Shown here piece by piece: positions 1 through 8,766 of a DNA stretch of 64,000 nucleotides (position 1 is its first letter; each line of letters opens with the position of its first letter). The notes beneath the pieces were generated by a model that was given only the letters and a program-made list of their open reading frames with translations, had not been told where the DNA came from and did no database searches. The position numbers and the translations under genes are program-made. This stretch comes from Odoribacter sp. GTDB lineage: Bacteria > Bacteroidota > Bacteroidia > Bacteroidales > Marinifilaceae. The stretch spans positions 7,558 to 71,557 of the forward strand of contig JAHHTT010000005.1 in assembly GCA_020024465.1 (NCBI GenBank). Reading direction: 5' to 3'.

Positions 1-617
1 CTGTTGCCAATTCCGGCGAAGTGAGACAAATCTATATTTGGAATACCGGCCAATTGTTGAAAAATAGGAATGTATTTTGGAGACAGTAACACAATCTTGT
101 CTGAACACTTATAGATGCAAGAATAATCTTTTTTGATTTTGGAGCGTGTCAGGACTTTATAAAAAATGGGAGGCAGGAGGGCTACAGCGGCTTTGAATAG
201 AGCGTTTTTCTTTCCTCTCTGGTGTACTAATCGGTAGAATTCTGCAGATAAGGAAGGACGCACAAATTCTTTCCCCGGAGCACTGTGATTACAGTAATAT
301 AATTTGCAGGAAGCAATGCTTGATGTGGCTTGACTGACTACTTTCAGTTTGATTAGCGGCATACATTCTTGTACGATGATACGGCTGATATTATATTTTT
401 GAATGAATGCAGTCAAGTCTAAGGATGATTTGCCTGAATAGTCTAATTTGAGCGTGTCAATAAACAGCTCTTTGGTGGATGGTGTATGTTTTTCAAAATT
501 GGCACCGTAACAATTGTGACCACGGGCAGTAAAAGCCCGGGCGAGCACATAAGTGATTCGCTGTATTCCTGAATTCAGGGGATTTACTTCGCTGTTATTG
601 ACAAATAGAATGTTCAT
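1..617 (-). CDS. Glycosyltransferase family 4-like, N-terminal part (runs off the left edge)
   Basis: An open frame starts at the ATG complementary to 615-617 and stays open to base 1, so about 205 residues of a longer protein are visible and no stop is seen. It begins MNILFVNN followed by an NSGIQRIT segment and a LARAFTARGH helix. This is the usual start of a GT-B (GT4/group 1) glycosyltransferase, where the first strand and the glycine-rich loop lead into a long helix. The C-terminal nucleotide-sugar-binding half is outside the window. It is divergent from the polyol-phosphate transferase gene at 674, with only about 56 bases between the starts, and belongs to the same surface-polysaccharide region. 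The acceptor and sugar cannot be told. Confidence 0.75.
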   Translation of the reverse strand, partial: MNILFVNNSEVNPLNSGIQRITYVLARAFTARGHNCYGANFEKHTPSTKELFIDTLKLDYSGKSSLDLTAFIQKYNISRIIVQECMPLIKLKVVSQATSSIASCKLYYCNHSAPGKEFVRPSLSAEFYRLVHQRGKKNALFKAAVALLPPIFYKVLTRSKIKKDYSCIYKCSDKIVLLSPKYIPIFQQLAGIPNIDLSHFAGIGN

Positions 618-673
618 GACACAAATGTAGTAAGATTTATTATCATTATATTTGCACAGAAATATTTTATAGA

Positions 674-1858
674 ATGAAATTTATTGTATATCTCATTGGT
701 TATGTCATTTGGGTGTTTTCTCTGATAGTTCCCCGAAGTAAAAAAATATGGGTATTCGGTAGTCCCCGTGGAGCTTTTACGGATAATTCGAAATATCTTT
801 TTATTCATGTATCAATATATAACAAGGAGGTGAAGCCTGTATGGATTTCATATAAATCTTCTACAGTAAAGCATGTGCAGGCGTTGGGATTGTGTGCCTA
901 TTCGATACTGTCTCTGCCAGGACTTTATTATGCTTTGAGAGGTGGCTATTATTTTTTCAATGCATATAGTTCAGATATTTGTTATTTTACCTCTGGAAGG
1001 GCAAAACGTGTTAATCTTTGGCACGGAGTGGGCTTGAAGAAAATAGAATTCTGTACAGATAGAGGACCTTTATATAATCGCTATGTACGGAAGACTTTTA
1101 AAGAACGTTTTTATTATCCGCAGGTATATCTCCGGCCGGACAATCTTATTTCGTCAACTCCTTTTCAGACAGTAAAATTTGCACAAGCATTTCGAATACA
1201 TGAAGAACAGTGTTTGAATGTCGGTTATCCGAGAAATGATATTCTGTTGATGTCTGAAAATGAACGGAAGATATTTATATCTCGCTTTGCATCAGATAAG
1301 ATGAAAGAATTGATAGAAAAATTTCAAACTTATAAGCGGGTATTTCTATATATGCCTACTTGGAGAGAATCGCAACGGAAATTATTTGCCGAACATTTGG
1401 ATTTAGAATCTTTGAATGAATTGATGAGGCAGAAGGAGTGTTTGCTAGTCTTGAAACCGCATCTCAATACGGTTGTTGAAGACCGGAATAAAATAACAAG
1501 CTATTCCAATATATTCTTGTTGGAAGGAGGGGAGGATATTTATCCCCTATTAGCCTATACGGACATATTGATAACAGATTATTCATCGATATTATACGAT
1601 TATCTTTTGTTGGACAACAAAGGAATTATTCTATATCTTTATGATTATAAGGATTATGTGAAGGAGAGAGATTTTAATTATCCTTTTATGGAAAATGTAG
1701 TTGGCGAAGTGGCTTATACTTTTGCAGAACTGACTGCAGTAATAGAAAGCGATATATATGATAAAAGCCGTTACGGATGGATGCGTGAACGTTTTTGGGG
1801 AGGATATGATGGACGAGCCTGTCAGATTATTACAGAATTATTTATAAACAAACGATAA
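674..1858 (+). CDS. CDP-glycerol/CDP-ribitol polyol-phosphate transferase family protein (TagF/TarL-like)
   Basis: The 394-residue protein has a hydrophobic N-terminal segment and then the CDP-glycerol glycerophosphotransferase fold (Pfam Glyphos_transf). Visible family motifs are WHGVGLKKIE around residue 115, YMPTWRE around 232, LKPH near 263 and the TDYSSILYDY signature near 303, followed by the YDYKDYVKERDF segment. In the family these enzymes move glycerol-phosphate or ribitol-phosphate from a CDP-activated donor onto a growing polymer at the cytoplasmic membrane face. A CDP-ribitol-type synthase is encoded two genes downstream, which makes ribitol-phosphate the more likely unit (inference). 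A possible -7 box TATATTTG lies at 647-654. The next gene starts one base after the stop, so the two are probably cotranscribed. Confidence 0.85.
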   Translation: MKFIVYLIGYVIWVFSLIVPRSKKIWVFGSPRGAFTDNSKYLFIHVSIYNKEVKPVWISYKSSTVKHVQALGLCAYSILSLPGLYYALRGGYYFFNAYSSDICYFTSGRAKRVNLWHGVGLKKIEFCTDRGPLYNRYVRKTFKERFYYPQVYLRPDNLISSTPFQTVKFAQAFRIHEEQCLNVGYPRNDILLMSENERKIFISRFASDKMKELIEKFQTYKRVFLYMPTWRESQRKLFAEHLDLESLNELMRQKECLLVLKPHLNTVVEDRNKITSYSNIFLLEGGEDIYPLLAYTDILITDYSSILYDYLLLDNKGIILYLYDYKDYVKERDFNYPFMENVVGEVAYTFAELTAVIESDIYDKSRYGWMRERFWGGYDGRACQIITELFINKR

Positions 1859-1859
1859 A

Positions 1860-2894
1860 ATGCAACCTTATTTCTCTATTATTATTCCGGTGTTTAACGG
1901 AGAGGCGAGACTTGCACCGACATTAGATAGTGTGTGCAGGCAGACATTTCGTGATTTTGAAATAATAGTGGTTGATGATGGAAGTATGGATAATACTTCT
2001 AAAATTGTGTCCTGTTATTGTGAAAAATATTTGCAGCAAGTGTATTATTTCTATAAAGAAAACGGAGGTGTTAGTTCTGCTAGAAATGTGGGACTTGAGA
2101 AGGCTGAAGGTGTATTTGTTATTTTTCTTGATAGTGATGATTTCTTGGATGAAAATTATTTACAAAAGATGTATGATGAATTGAAAGGGACGGACAAAAA
2201 GTGGGCATGTTGTGTCAATAAGGAAAACGGGAAGATAAACTGGTCCAGATTTACATACACGGGAGAAGGAGGATTGCTTAAATATATATTGGGAGGAGGA
2301 AATTTACCTCAAACGGCTTGTTGGGTAATTAAAAGATCATTACTGACATGTTCCGGAATGTTTTTCGATGAGGAGATCAATTATACAGAAGATTATAATT
2401 TTTTCTGTAAATTATTGTATTATGCAGAAAGGATGGGAATAAAGGGAGGATATTTGAGAGAACCTTTGGTTGATTATAGTGTCTATTGTGGAACTTTGTG
2501 TCAAAGAGAAAGATTGTGGATAGATTTAAAGCATCTGGCGGATGATTTTAAAAGTACAAAGGATATTTATCGCTACATCGAAAGAACAGGACGGGAGGAT
2601 AGTGCTGTTTATTTGAGGCTTTTGCGGGTACGTTTAAAAAAGAAGTATCTGTATAATTTATGGGGGACGTTATTGCTTGGTGAGTTGGCAGATTTTAAGT
2701 GTTTGAGGCGAATGTATGTAGAGGATAAAAAAATTTATTCCTTGTTTGATATAGGATTAGGCATGAAATATTTCATTTGGGAATGGGCGACACGTCCGAT
2801 AATATGTTATTTGACCCTTATATTGTATCCTTATAAACGTTTTCAGAAATTCAGACAGCGGAAAAAATATTCTTTAATGAATCGTCTCTGTTAG
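1860..2894 (+). CDS. Glycosyltransferase family 2
   Basis: The 344-residue protein opens with FSIIIPVFNGE and carries VVDDGS near residue 39 and the metal-binding LDSDDF motif near residue 92, preceded by NGGVSSARN. These are the standard signatures of a GT-A fold GT2 enzyme that uses a nucleotide-sugar donor. A TEDYNF segment near residue 177 probably supplies the catalytic acid/base of the ED type. The C-terminal 100 residues are basic with a hydrophobic stretch (ICYLTLILYPY), suggesting membrane association. It sits one base after the polyol-phosphate transferase gene and ahead of the CDP-ribitol-type synthase gene, so it probably adds a sugar to the same surface polymer. Donor and acceptor are unknown. 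Confidence 0.88.
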   Translation: MQPYFSIIIPVFNGEARLAPTLDSVCRQTFRDFEIIVVDDGSMDNTSKIVSCYCEKYLQQVYYFYKENGGVSSARNVGLEKAEGVFVIFLDSDDFLDENYLQKMYDELKGTDKKWACCVNKENGKINWSRFTYTGEGGLLKYILGGGNLPQTACWVIKRSLLTCSGMFFDEEINYTEDYNFFCKLLYYAERMGIKGGYLREPLVDYSVYCGTLCQRERLWIDLKHLADDFKSTKDIYRYIERTGREDSAVYLRLLRVRLKKKYLYNLWGTLLLGELADFKCLRRMYVEDKKIYSLFDIGLGMKYFIWEWATRPIICYLTLILYPYKRFQKFRQRKKYSLMNRLC

Positions 2895-2951
2895 GTATAT
2901 GATATTTTTTTGTCTATTTTTGTTACACTATTTACCAATAAGTCAGAGTAA

Positions 2952-4313
2952 ATGAATATAGCTGTAATATTGGCGGGTGGCGTTGGCAGTCGATTGGATA
3001 GCAGTCATCCCAAGCAATTTTTTAAAGTAGCTGGTAAAACAGTCATTGAACATACAATAGAAATTTTCGAACGTAATGTATTAATTAATGAGATTGCAGT
3101 AGTGATTAATCCGGCCTATCTGACAACAATAGAAGAGATTGTTCTTAAAAACGGTTGGAGAAAAGTCCGTAAGATACTGAAAGGAGGAGCAGAGCGTTAT
3201 CATTCCAGCATGGCTGCGATTGAAGCTTATACCGGATTGCGGGGTGTGAATTTGATTTTTCATGATGCCGTGCGTCCCTTGATAACAGATAGAATCATTA
3301 ATGACACAATACATATGTTGGATACTTATAACGCTGTTGATGTCGCAGTTCCGGCAGTAGATACAATTATCTCTGTCAATGGAGATTTTATCGATGCTAT
3401 TCCTGACAGAAATAAATTGCGAAGGGGACAGACTCCACAGGGTTTTAAATTGGAAACAATTCGTGAGGCATATCGATATGCATTACAGGATCCGGCTTTT
3501 AAATCGACAGATGATTGTGGGGTGGTATTGAGATATTTACCTGATGAAAGGATATATGTCGTTCGAGGAGAAGAGTCAAATATGAAATTGACATATAAGG
3601 AGGATTCTTATCTGTTGGATAAATTGTTTCAGCTGCATTCGTTTTCCTTACAAGAGCAAGAAAACGCTTTTAGCAAATTGAAGAATAAGGTTTTGGTGAT
3701 TTTTGGAGGGAGTTATGGTATTGGAGCTGAAATGGCAGAGATTGCCCAAAAGTATGGAGCTAAAGTACACTGTTTTTCTCGTTCCATGAATGGTGTGGAT
3801 ATCGCTTCATTGGAAGATGTAAGAAAAAGTCTTCAGCATGTGGCTGCAGAAGAGGAGAGAATAGATTACGTTGTGAATACGGCAGCCTTGCTTATACGGG
3901 AACCTTTAAATAATATGACATATGCAGATGTTTGTAATGTTATCAATGTTAACTATTTAGGTATGGTAAATGTTGCATTGGAAAGCTTTCCATATTTAAA
4001 GGATTCTAAAGGGGCGTTATTGTTTTATACTTCTAGTTCTTATACTCGTGGACGGGCTTTTTATAGCCTTTATTCTTCTACGAAAGCAGCTGTAGTCAAT
4101 TTTGTGCAGGCTATTTCTCAAGAATGGGAGTCGAACGGGATTCGGGTGAATTGTATTAATCCGGAACGAACAAAAACGCCTATGCGGGTAAAAAATTTTG
4201 GTATAGAGGATGATTCTACGCTTTTGAAAGCAGAAACGGTAGCGACAGAATCACTGAAGACTCTTTTATCTGATTTTACTGGTCAAGTGATAGATGTTAA
4301 ATTGAATAAATAG
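2952..4313 (+). CDS. Bifunctional IspD-type cytidylyltransferase / short-chain reductase (CDP-ribitol synthase-like, Bcs1/Acs1 type)
   Basis: Two domains are visible in 453 residues. Residues 1 to about 230 form an IspD/TarI-like cytidylyltransferase with LAGGVGSRL, HPKQF and HDAVRPL motifs. Residues from about 240 form a short-chain dehydrogenase with the GGSYGIG cofactor loop, the VNTAA segment, a serine region and a YSSTK variant of the catalytic YxxxK. This order matches the Haemophilus influenzae Bcs1/Acs1 proteins, which reduce ribulose 5-phosphate and couple the ribitol 5-phosphate to CTP. The linked TagF/TarL-like gene supports a CDP-polyol role rather than isoprenoid synthesis. Ribitol as product is inferred from the domain fusion, and another CDP-polyol remains possible. 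Confidence 0.85.
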   Translation: MNIAVILAGGVGSRLDSSHPKQFFKVAGKTVIEHTIEIFERNVLINEIAVVINPAYLTTIEEIVLKNGWRKVRKILKGGAERYHSSMAAIEAYTGLRGVNLIFHDAVRPLITDRIINDTIHMLDTYNAVDVAVPAVDTIISVNGDFIDAIPDRNKLRRGQTPQGFKLETIREAYRYALQDPAFKSTDDCGVVLRYLPDERIYVVRGEESNMKLTYKEDSYLLDKLFQLHSFSLQEQENAFSKLKNKVLVIFGGSYGIGAEMAEIAQKYGAKVHCFSRSMNGVDIASLEDVRKSLQHVAAEEERIDYVVNTAALLIREPLNNMTYADVCNVINVNYLGMVNVALESFPYLKDSKGALLFYTSSSYTRGRAFYSLYSSTKAAVVNFVQAISQEWESNGIRVNCINPERTKTPMRVKNFGIEDDSTLLKAETVATESLKTLLSDFTGQVIDVKLNK

Positions 4314-4332
4314 TAATTTTTAATCAACTGAT

Positions 4333-6813
4333 ATGAAAACAGTTTCGATAATCTGGACAAAGATACGTTCTCATGTATATGCCTGTCTTTTCTTTTTGAT
4401 TATTTCAATGATATATTTTGTCCCTAAATTTCAAGGGATGCAACTGCGGCAGGGTGATGTGGAAAAATATATAGAGGTATCTCGGGAAGCTAGAGAATAT
4501 TATGAAAAAGAAGGCGAAGGAACATCTTGGACCGGAACTGTTTTTTCTGGAATGCCAACTTATGCTATTACTACGCAGGGAGGTCCCGTAAATTTTTTGG
4601 ATTATTTGGAAAAGCCATTTAAAGACTTGGGTGGTTCGGATTGTGGCGTCGTATTTTTTTCTTTATTATCGTGCTATTTTTTGATGTTGTTGTTAGGTGC
4701 CAATATTTCAGTGGCAATATTAGGGGCAATTGCTTTTTCTTTTTCATCATATAGCTTGATTATTCTGCAGGCGGGGCATATTACAAAGGCATGGGCAATG
4801 GCTTATATGCCGCTGATTTTATCAGGGTTTGTATTAGTGTTGAGGCAAAAATATCTTATAGGAGGTTTTATATTTGCTTTGACATTAGCTTTACAGATAA
4901 AGAATAACCATCCTCAGATTACTTATTATTTGGCATTGTTTTGCTGTATTATTTATATCGGATATGTAATTAATAATATTCGTTTGAAAAGTTGGCGGCC
5001 GATTGGAATTTCTTTTGCGACTTTAACTGGGGGAATTTTAGTTGCTTGTCTATGTAATATGGGACCTTTATATGCCAATTATGAACTTTCCAAGGAAAGT
5101 ATTCGAGGACGTTCGGAATTGGCTCACCATGTGGATGGAAAGACCGACAAGTCAAGCGGATTAGATAAAGATTATGCTTTTGCTTGGAGTTATGGCATCG
5201 GAGAAACGTTTACTTTCTTAATTCCTGATTTTTATGGCGGTGCATCCGGAGGGATTTTAGGTAGTGATTCGAATGTGGCTAAGGAACTGTATAAACAAGG
5301 ATATCAAGTACCTAATCCATTGCAGTCATATACTTATTGGGGGAATCAGCCTTTTACGGCAGGACCGGTTTATTTGGGAGCTATCGTCTGTATGCTTTTT
5401 GTGCTGGGACTTTTTGTTATTAGACATCCGTTGAAATGGTGGATGGTAGGTGGAATGGTTCTCTTTGTCTTTTTGAGTTGGGGGCGAAATCTTGATAGCT
5501 TTAACACTTTGATTTTCCATTATTTACCTTTTTATAATAAATTCCGTACCGTCTCAATGGCTTTGGTGATTCCTCAATTGATTTTTGCTGTTATTGCAGT
5601 GTGGGGTTTGGTAGACCTTTCCCGAAGGAAAAATGAGAAGCAGCAATTATTGAAGGCATTGTATTATGCGGTAGGTGTCACGGGCGGATTATGTCTGTTT
5701 TTTGCTTTTTTTGCACCCATGGATTTTCGTTCAGATTTGGATGTTCAATATGGAATGCCGGAATGGTATATGAATGCCTTGACTGAGGATCGTGCAGCCT
5801 TGCTCCGTATGGATGCTTATCGTTCGTTGTTGTTTATTTTATCAGGAGGTATTTGTTTGTATCTCTATATAAAAAATGATAAACCTTCCCGTTATTTGCC
5901 TTATATTTTATCTTTACTTGTCTTGACTGACTTGTGGGGTGTAGATAAGCGTTACCTGAACAGTTCACACTTTGTAAAGGCTAATGTTGCTCAACAAATG
6001 CGCATACCTTCGGTTGCAGATCGGATGATTATGCAGGATACTGCTCCTTCTTATCGTGTATTATCGATAAATGATCCATTTAATGATGGCGGACCTTCCT
6101 ATTTTCATAAGAGTATCGGAGGGTATCATGCTGCAAAATTGCGTCGTTATCAAGATTTGATAGAGATGAAGTTAGTTCCCGAAATCGAGTTGTTGAAGAG
6201 ACAATTAGCAAATGTTTCTTCTGCAGAAGAGGCAGAAGAAACTTTTAAAGCTGTGCCCGGGTTGAATATGTTGAATATGCGTTACTTGATACTCGATCCA
6301 AATCATGCTCCATTAAAAAATCCGTATGCGAATGGAAATGCTTGGTTTGTGTCTAAAGTGCAGGTTGTTGATGATGCTAATGAAGAAATGCTTGCTTTGA
6401 AAACAAGTAATCCTCGAGAAGTTGCTTTGGTGGATAAGCGTTTTGAGGCTCTGTTAAGTCAGAAAGAGTGGACATTGGATTCGATGGCAACAGTTAAATT
6501 AATTTCCTATAAACCCAATTATTTAGAGTATGAATATAAATCATCGCAGCCCGGTGTGATATTATTTTCAGAGGTTTATTATCCCCATGGCTGGAAAGTT
6601 TTGATAGACGGGAGGCCTGCGGAACATTTTAGGGCAAATTGGATCTTAAGAGGAATGGAAGTGCCTGCCGGTGAACATAAAGTTTTCTTTTATTTCTATC
6701 CGGATGTTTATATGACAGGCCGATGGATAGGGACGATTTGTTCTGGCTTGTTGGTATTGATTTTGATTTTAGTTATTTTCCGTTATGGGAAAAGATTGCA
6801 GAGTAGGCTCTGA
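4333..6813 (+). CDS. YfhO-family polytopic membrane protein
   Basis: The 826-residue protein has an N-terminal membrane helix (YACLFFLIISMIYFV), a polar segment with a WTGTVFSGMPTY motif near residues 74-85, about a dozen further hydrophobic helices, a soluble region around residues 550-790 and a last helix before a short basic tail. This matches the YfhO family, large membrane proteins related to GT-C glycosyltransferases and implicated in glycosylating teichoic-acid-like polymers in Firmicutes. In Bacteroidetes the role is not settled. It follows the CDP-ribitol-type synthase by 19 bases and ends 14 bases from the convergent gene at 6828. Its place in the cluster suggests lipid-linked sugar transfer on the periplasmic side (inference). 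Confidence 0.75.
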   Translation: MKTVSIIWTKIRSHVYACLFFLIISMIYFVPKFQGMQLRQGDVEKYIEVSREAREYYEKEGEGTSWTGTVFSGMPTYAITTQGGPVNFLDYLEKPFKDLGGSDCGVVFFSLLSCYFLMLLLGANISVAILGAIAFSFSSYSLIILQAGHITKAWAMAYMPLILSGFVLVLRQKYLIGGFIFALTLALQIKNNHPQITYYLALFCCIIYIGYVINNIRLKSWRPIGISFATLTGGILVACLCNMGPLYANYELSKESIRGRSELAHHVDGKTDKSSGLDKDYAFAWSYGIGETFTFLIPDFYGGASGGILGSDSNVAKELYKQGYQVPNPLQSYTYWGNQPFTAGPVYLGAIVCMLFVLGLFVIRHPLKWWMVGGMVLFVFLSWGRNLDSFNTLIFHYLPFYNKFRTVSMALVIPQLIFAVIAVWGLVDLSRRKNEKQQLLKALYYAVGVTGGLCLFFAFFAPMDFRSDLDVQYGMPEWYMNALTEDRAALLRMDAYRSLLFILSGGICLYLYIKNDKPSRYLPYILSLLVLTDLWGVDKRYLNSSHFVKANVAQQMRIPSVADRMIMQDTAPSYRVLSINDPFNDGGPSYFHKSIGGYHAAKLRRYQDLIEMKLVPEIELLKRQLANVSSAEEAEETFKAVPGLNMLNMRYLILDPNHAPLKNPYANGNAWFVSKVQVVDDANEEMLALKTSNPREVALVDKRFEALLSQKEWTLDSMATVKLISYKPNYLEYEYKSSQPGVILFSEVYYPHGWKVLIDGRPAEHFRANWILRGMEVPAGEHKVFFYFYPDVYMTGRWIGTICSGLLVLILILVIFRYGKRLQSRL

Positions 6814-6827
6814 GTAAAAATGGTAAT

Positions 6828-7748
6828 TTAGTTGTTTAATAAATGTTGTAGAAATGTATTTTTTCGTTTGTATGCATCCGGACTAAGTTTGTAGGTCAGT
6901 TTGTGTACGGACGAAATCTGTTTTATCTGTTCCCAGCGTTCTGTATAATACGGCATTGTGATTTCTGCAGAAAGAGTGTGTGGTATGCTGTTATTAAAAT
7001 AGGGAATAGTTGTCCATTGTTCCTTCAAATTTGTCCTGCTGTCAATGGCAATGGAAAATAGCAGGTGGAATAAGTAATAGTGGCATAGCCATGTATGATG
7101 TTTCCAATATTCTGTGATGAGTTGTTGTGTTCGGACAATAATTTCGTGATTGGGTTGTGCAGAAATAAACCAGCTGCTCATTTTTATTGGTTCTGTTCCT
7201 GAAAAGGATGTTTTATAACAAAACAGAGGAGTGTTTAGAGTATATGCTGGTAGCGGTCCTGTGAGATAAACTGTAGCGTCAATCCAAATCCCTCCATATT
7301 GTGCCAATAGGTATATGCGGATGATATCAGAGAAGTGAGTGTTGGTTATTCTTCCTTTGGCTTTATTTTTTAAGATAAAATCAGGGAATGTTATATAGTG
7401 GGATAAATTATCGTTTGTAATAATAATAACCTCTTTGTCGTTGGCGTATTTACGGATAGAAGCAATGCATTTTTTTACTAAAAGAGGTGCATTTTCTTCT
7501 CCTTGTAGCCAACAGACCCATATCTTATTTGGGTTGGGATTGGGACTGGTCATTAGAGAAGAGTAATGATGTTCAAAGCATGCATATTTTTTTTGTAGGT
7601 GCTTGCTTATTTTGTATAGCCATATTTGTTCAAGGAGGCTTTGATCTTTTATGTAATGTAATCGATCAATTAATCGCCATACTTCGGCAAAGCTGTAGCG
7701 GAAGCCTTTTTGTTTTAGAATATTTCTGTATGTAGTTAATGAACGCAT
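6828..7748 (-). CDS. Capsular polysaccharide synthesis protein, GT32-like glycosyltransferase
   Basis: The 306-residue protein contains NKIWVCWLQGEENAP near residue 75, a VIIITNDN strand, and the segment HFSDIIRIYLLAQYGGIWIDATV near residues 140-160, where the GGIWID stretch holds the DxD-like metal site of GT32 and related capsular synthesis proteins (Pfam Caps_synth / Gly_transf_sug). No signal peptide is seen, as expected for a cytoplasmic enzyme. It is followed on the same strand by nothing, since its 3' end meets the YfhO-like gene head to head with 14 bases between stops. The upstream gene at 7761-8669 ends 12 bases before its start, so the two probably form an operon. The sugar is unknown. 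Confidence 0.8.
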   Translation of the reverse strand: MRSLTTYRNILKQKGFRYSFAEVWRLIDRLHYIKDQSLLEQIWLYKISKHLQKKYACFEHHYSSLMTSPNPNPNKIWVCWLQGEENAPLLVKKCIASIRKYANDKEVIIITNDNLSHYITFPDFILKNKAKGRITNTHFSDIIRIYLLAQYGGIWIDATVYLTGPLPAYTLNTPLFCYKTSFSGTEPIKMSSWFISAQPNHEIIVRTQQLITEYWKHHTWLCHYYLFHLLFSIAIDSRTNLKEQWTTIPYFNNSIPHTLSAEITMPYYTERWEQIKQISSVHKLTYKLSPDAYKRKNTFLQHLLNN

Positions 7749-7760
7749 AGGGGCAAGTGG

Positions 7761-8669
7761 TTAATGTGAGAGTAGAGCTTGACTGACAAACCAGCGGAAA
7801 TAGAGTAGTATTTCACCTTTATGCGGCATACCGATAAGGATATAGCCGATACATAATACGATGGAGGCTGTCCATTTTATAAATTCCATACCTAACGCCT
7901 TGATATAGGCTGTGCGAGAAATTTTTATAGTTCTGAGTTGTTCGCTTTTCCCTACTCCTCGGGCTAATTTTTTGATGTATTCGCGGGTCGTTCTTTTTTC
8001 TGGAATAACATGTAATACCTCTATTTCAGGGAAGTATAAAATATTCTTGTGTGCTTTTTTTAGACGGTTGAAAAGCTCTTTTTCTTCTCCTCCCATTAAA
8101 TTATCTTTGCTGCGACCTAAAGAGGTATTGAATAAACCTTCCGGTAGAGCAGAACGTTTGATTCCCATATTGGCTCCTATCGGATAGGATTTTCCTTTGA
8201 ATATACATACTTTTTCACCTTTATTGATAGCAGAGACCCATGAATAAGTCCATTTACCTAACCATTGCGGAGGTGTGTTGTTTTCGAATAAAGGTTTTAT
8301 TTTGCCTCCGAAAGCATCAGTGTCTGGGTATGCTTCCAAATAATCAGCCAGGCGTTGCAGGTAATTGTTGCTGATAAATGAGTCGTCATCTAAAAATACC
8401 AGAACCTCACCATTTGACTCAAGGATTCCTCGATTCCGGGCATAGGATAATCCTTGCGTACTTTCTATATAATAGTGGTAATTTACATCTGGAAAATCTT
8501 GATAAAACCGTTGGCACTCTTTGTCCGTTCGGTCGGTACTATTGTTGTTTATTAGTATAATTTCATACTTGTCGGTAGGGTAAGTATTCTTTGCTATTCG
8601 TGATAGAGTTTCATAGATGAATTTATCCCGATTATAAGTGCAGACAATGACTGAAATTTTAATATCCAT
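7761..8669 (-). CDS. Glycosyltransferase family 2 with C-terminal membrane segment
   Basis: The 302-residue protein starts DIKISVIVCTYNR and has INNNSTD near residue 40, LSYARNRG near 76 and a VFLDDDSFI metal-binding motif near 92, which together identify a GT2 enzyme. GGEEKELFNRL around residue 190 is typical of the acceptor-side region. The last 50 residues contain a hydrophobic helix (WTASIVLCIGYILIGM) that should anchor it to the membrane. It is the first gene of a two-gene minus-strand unit with the GT32-like gene. A perfect 8-base inverted repeat made of two TATCTTTG boxes lies at 8680-8701 just upstream and may hold its promoter. Confidence 0.87.
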   Translation of the reverse strand: MDIKISVIVCTYNRDKFIYETLSRIAKNTYPTDKYEIILINNNSTDRTDKECQRFYQDFPDVNYHYYIESTQGLSYARNRGILESNGEVLVFLDDDSFISNNYLQRLADYLEAYPDTDAFGGKIKPLFENNTPPQWLGKWTYSWVSAINKGEKVCIFKGKSYPIGANMGIKRSALPEGLFNTSLGRSKDNLMGGEEKELFNRLKKAHKNILYFPEIEVLHVIPEKRTTREYIKKLARGVGKSEQLRTIKISRTAYIKALGMEFIKWTASIVLCIGYILIGMPHKGEILLYFRWFVSQALLSH

Positions 8670-8766
8670 ATTTTCGAACTATCTTTGATATGCCAAAGAT
8701 AATAATTACACTTGTAAAAACATAAAATCGATTAATTTACTAATTTTGATTTGAAATTGAATTTTT

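Noticed and set aside
2952..4313. Naming this gene ispD
   Set aside because: The fused reductase domain and the polysaccharide neighbours fit a CDP-polyol enzyme better than isoprenoid synthesis.
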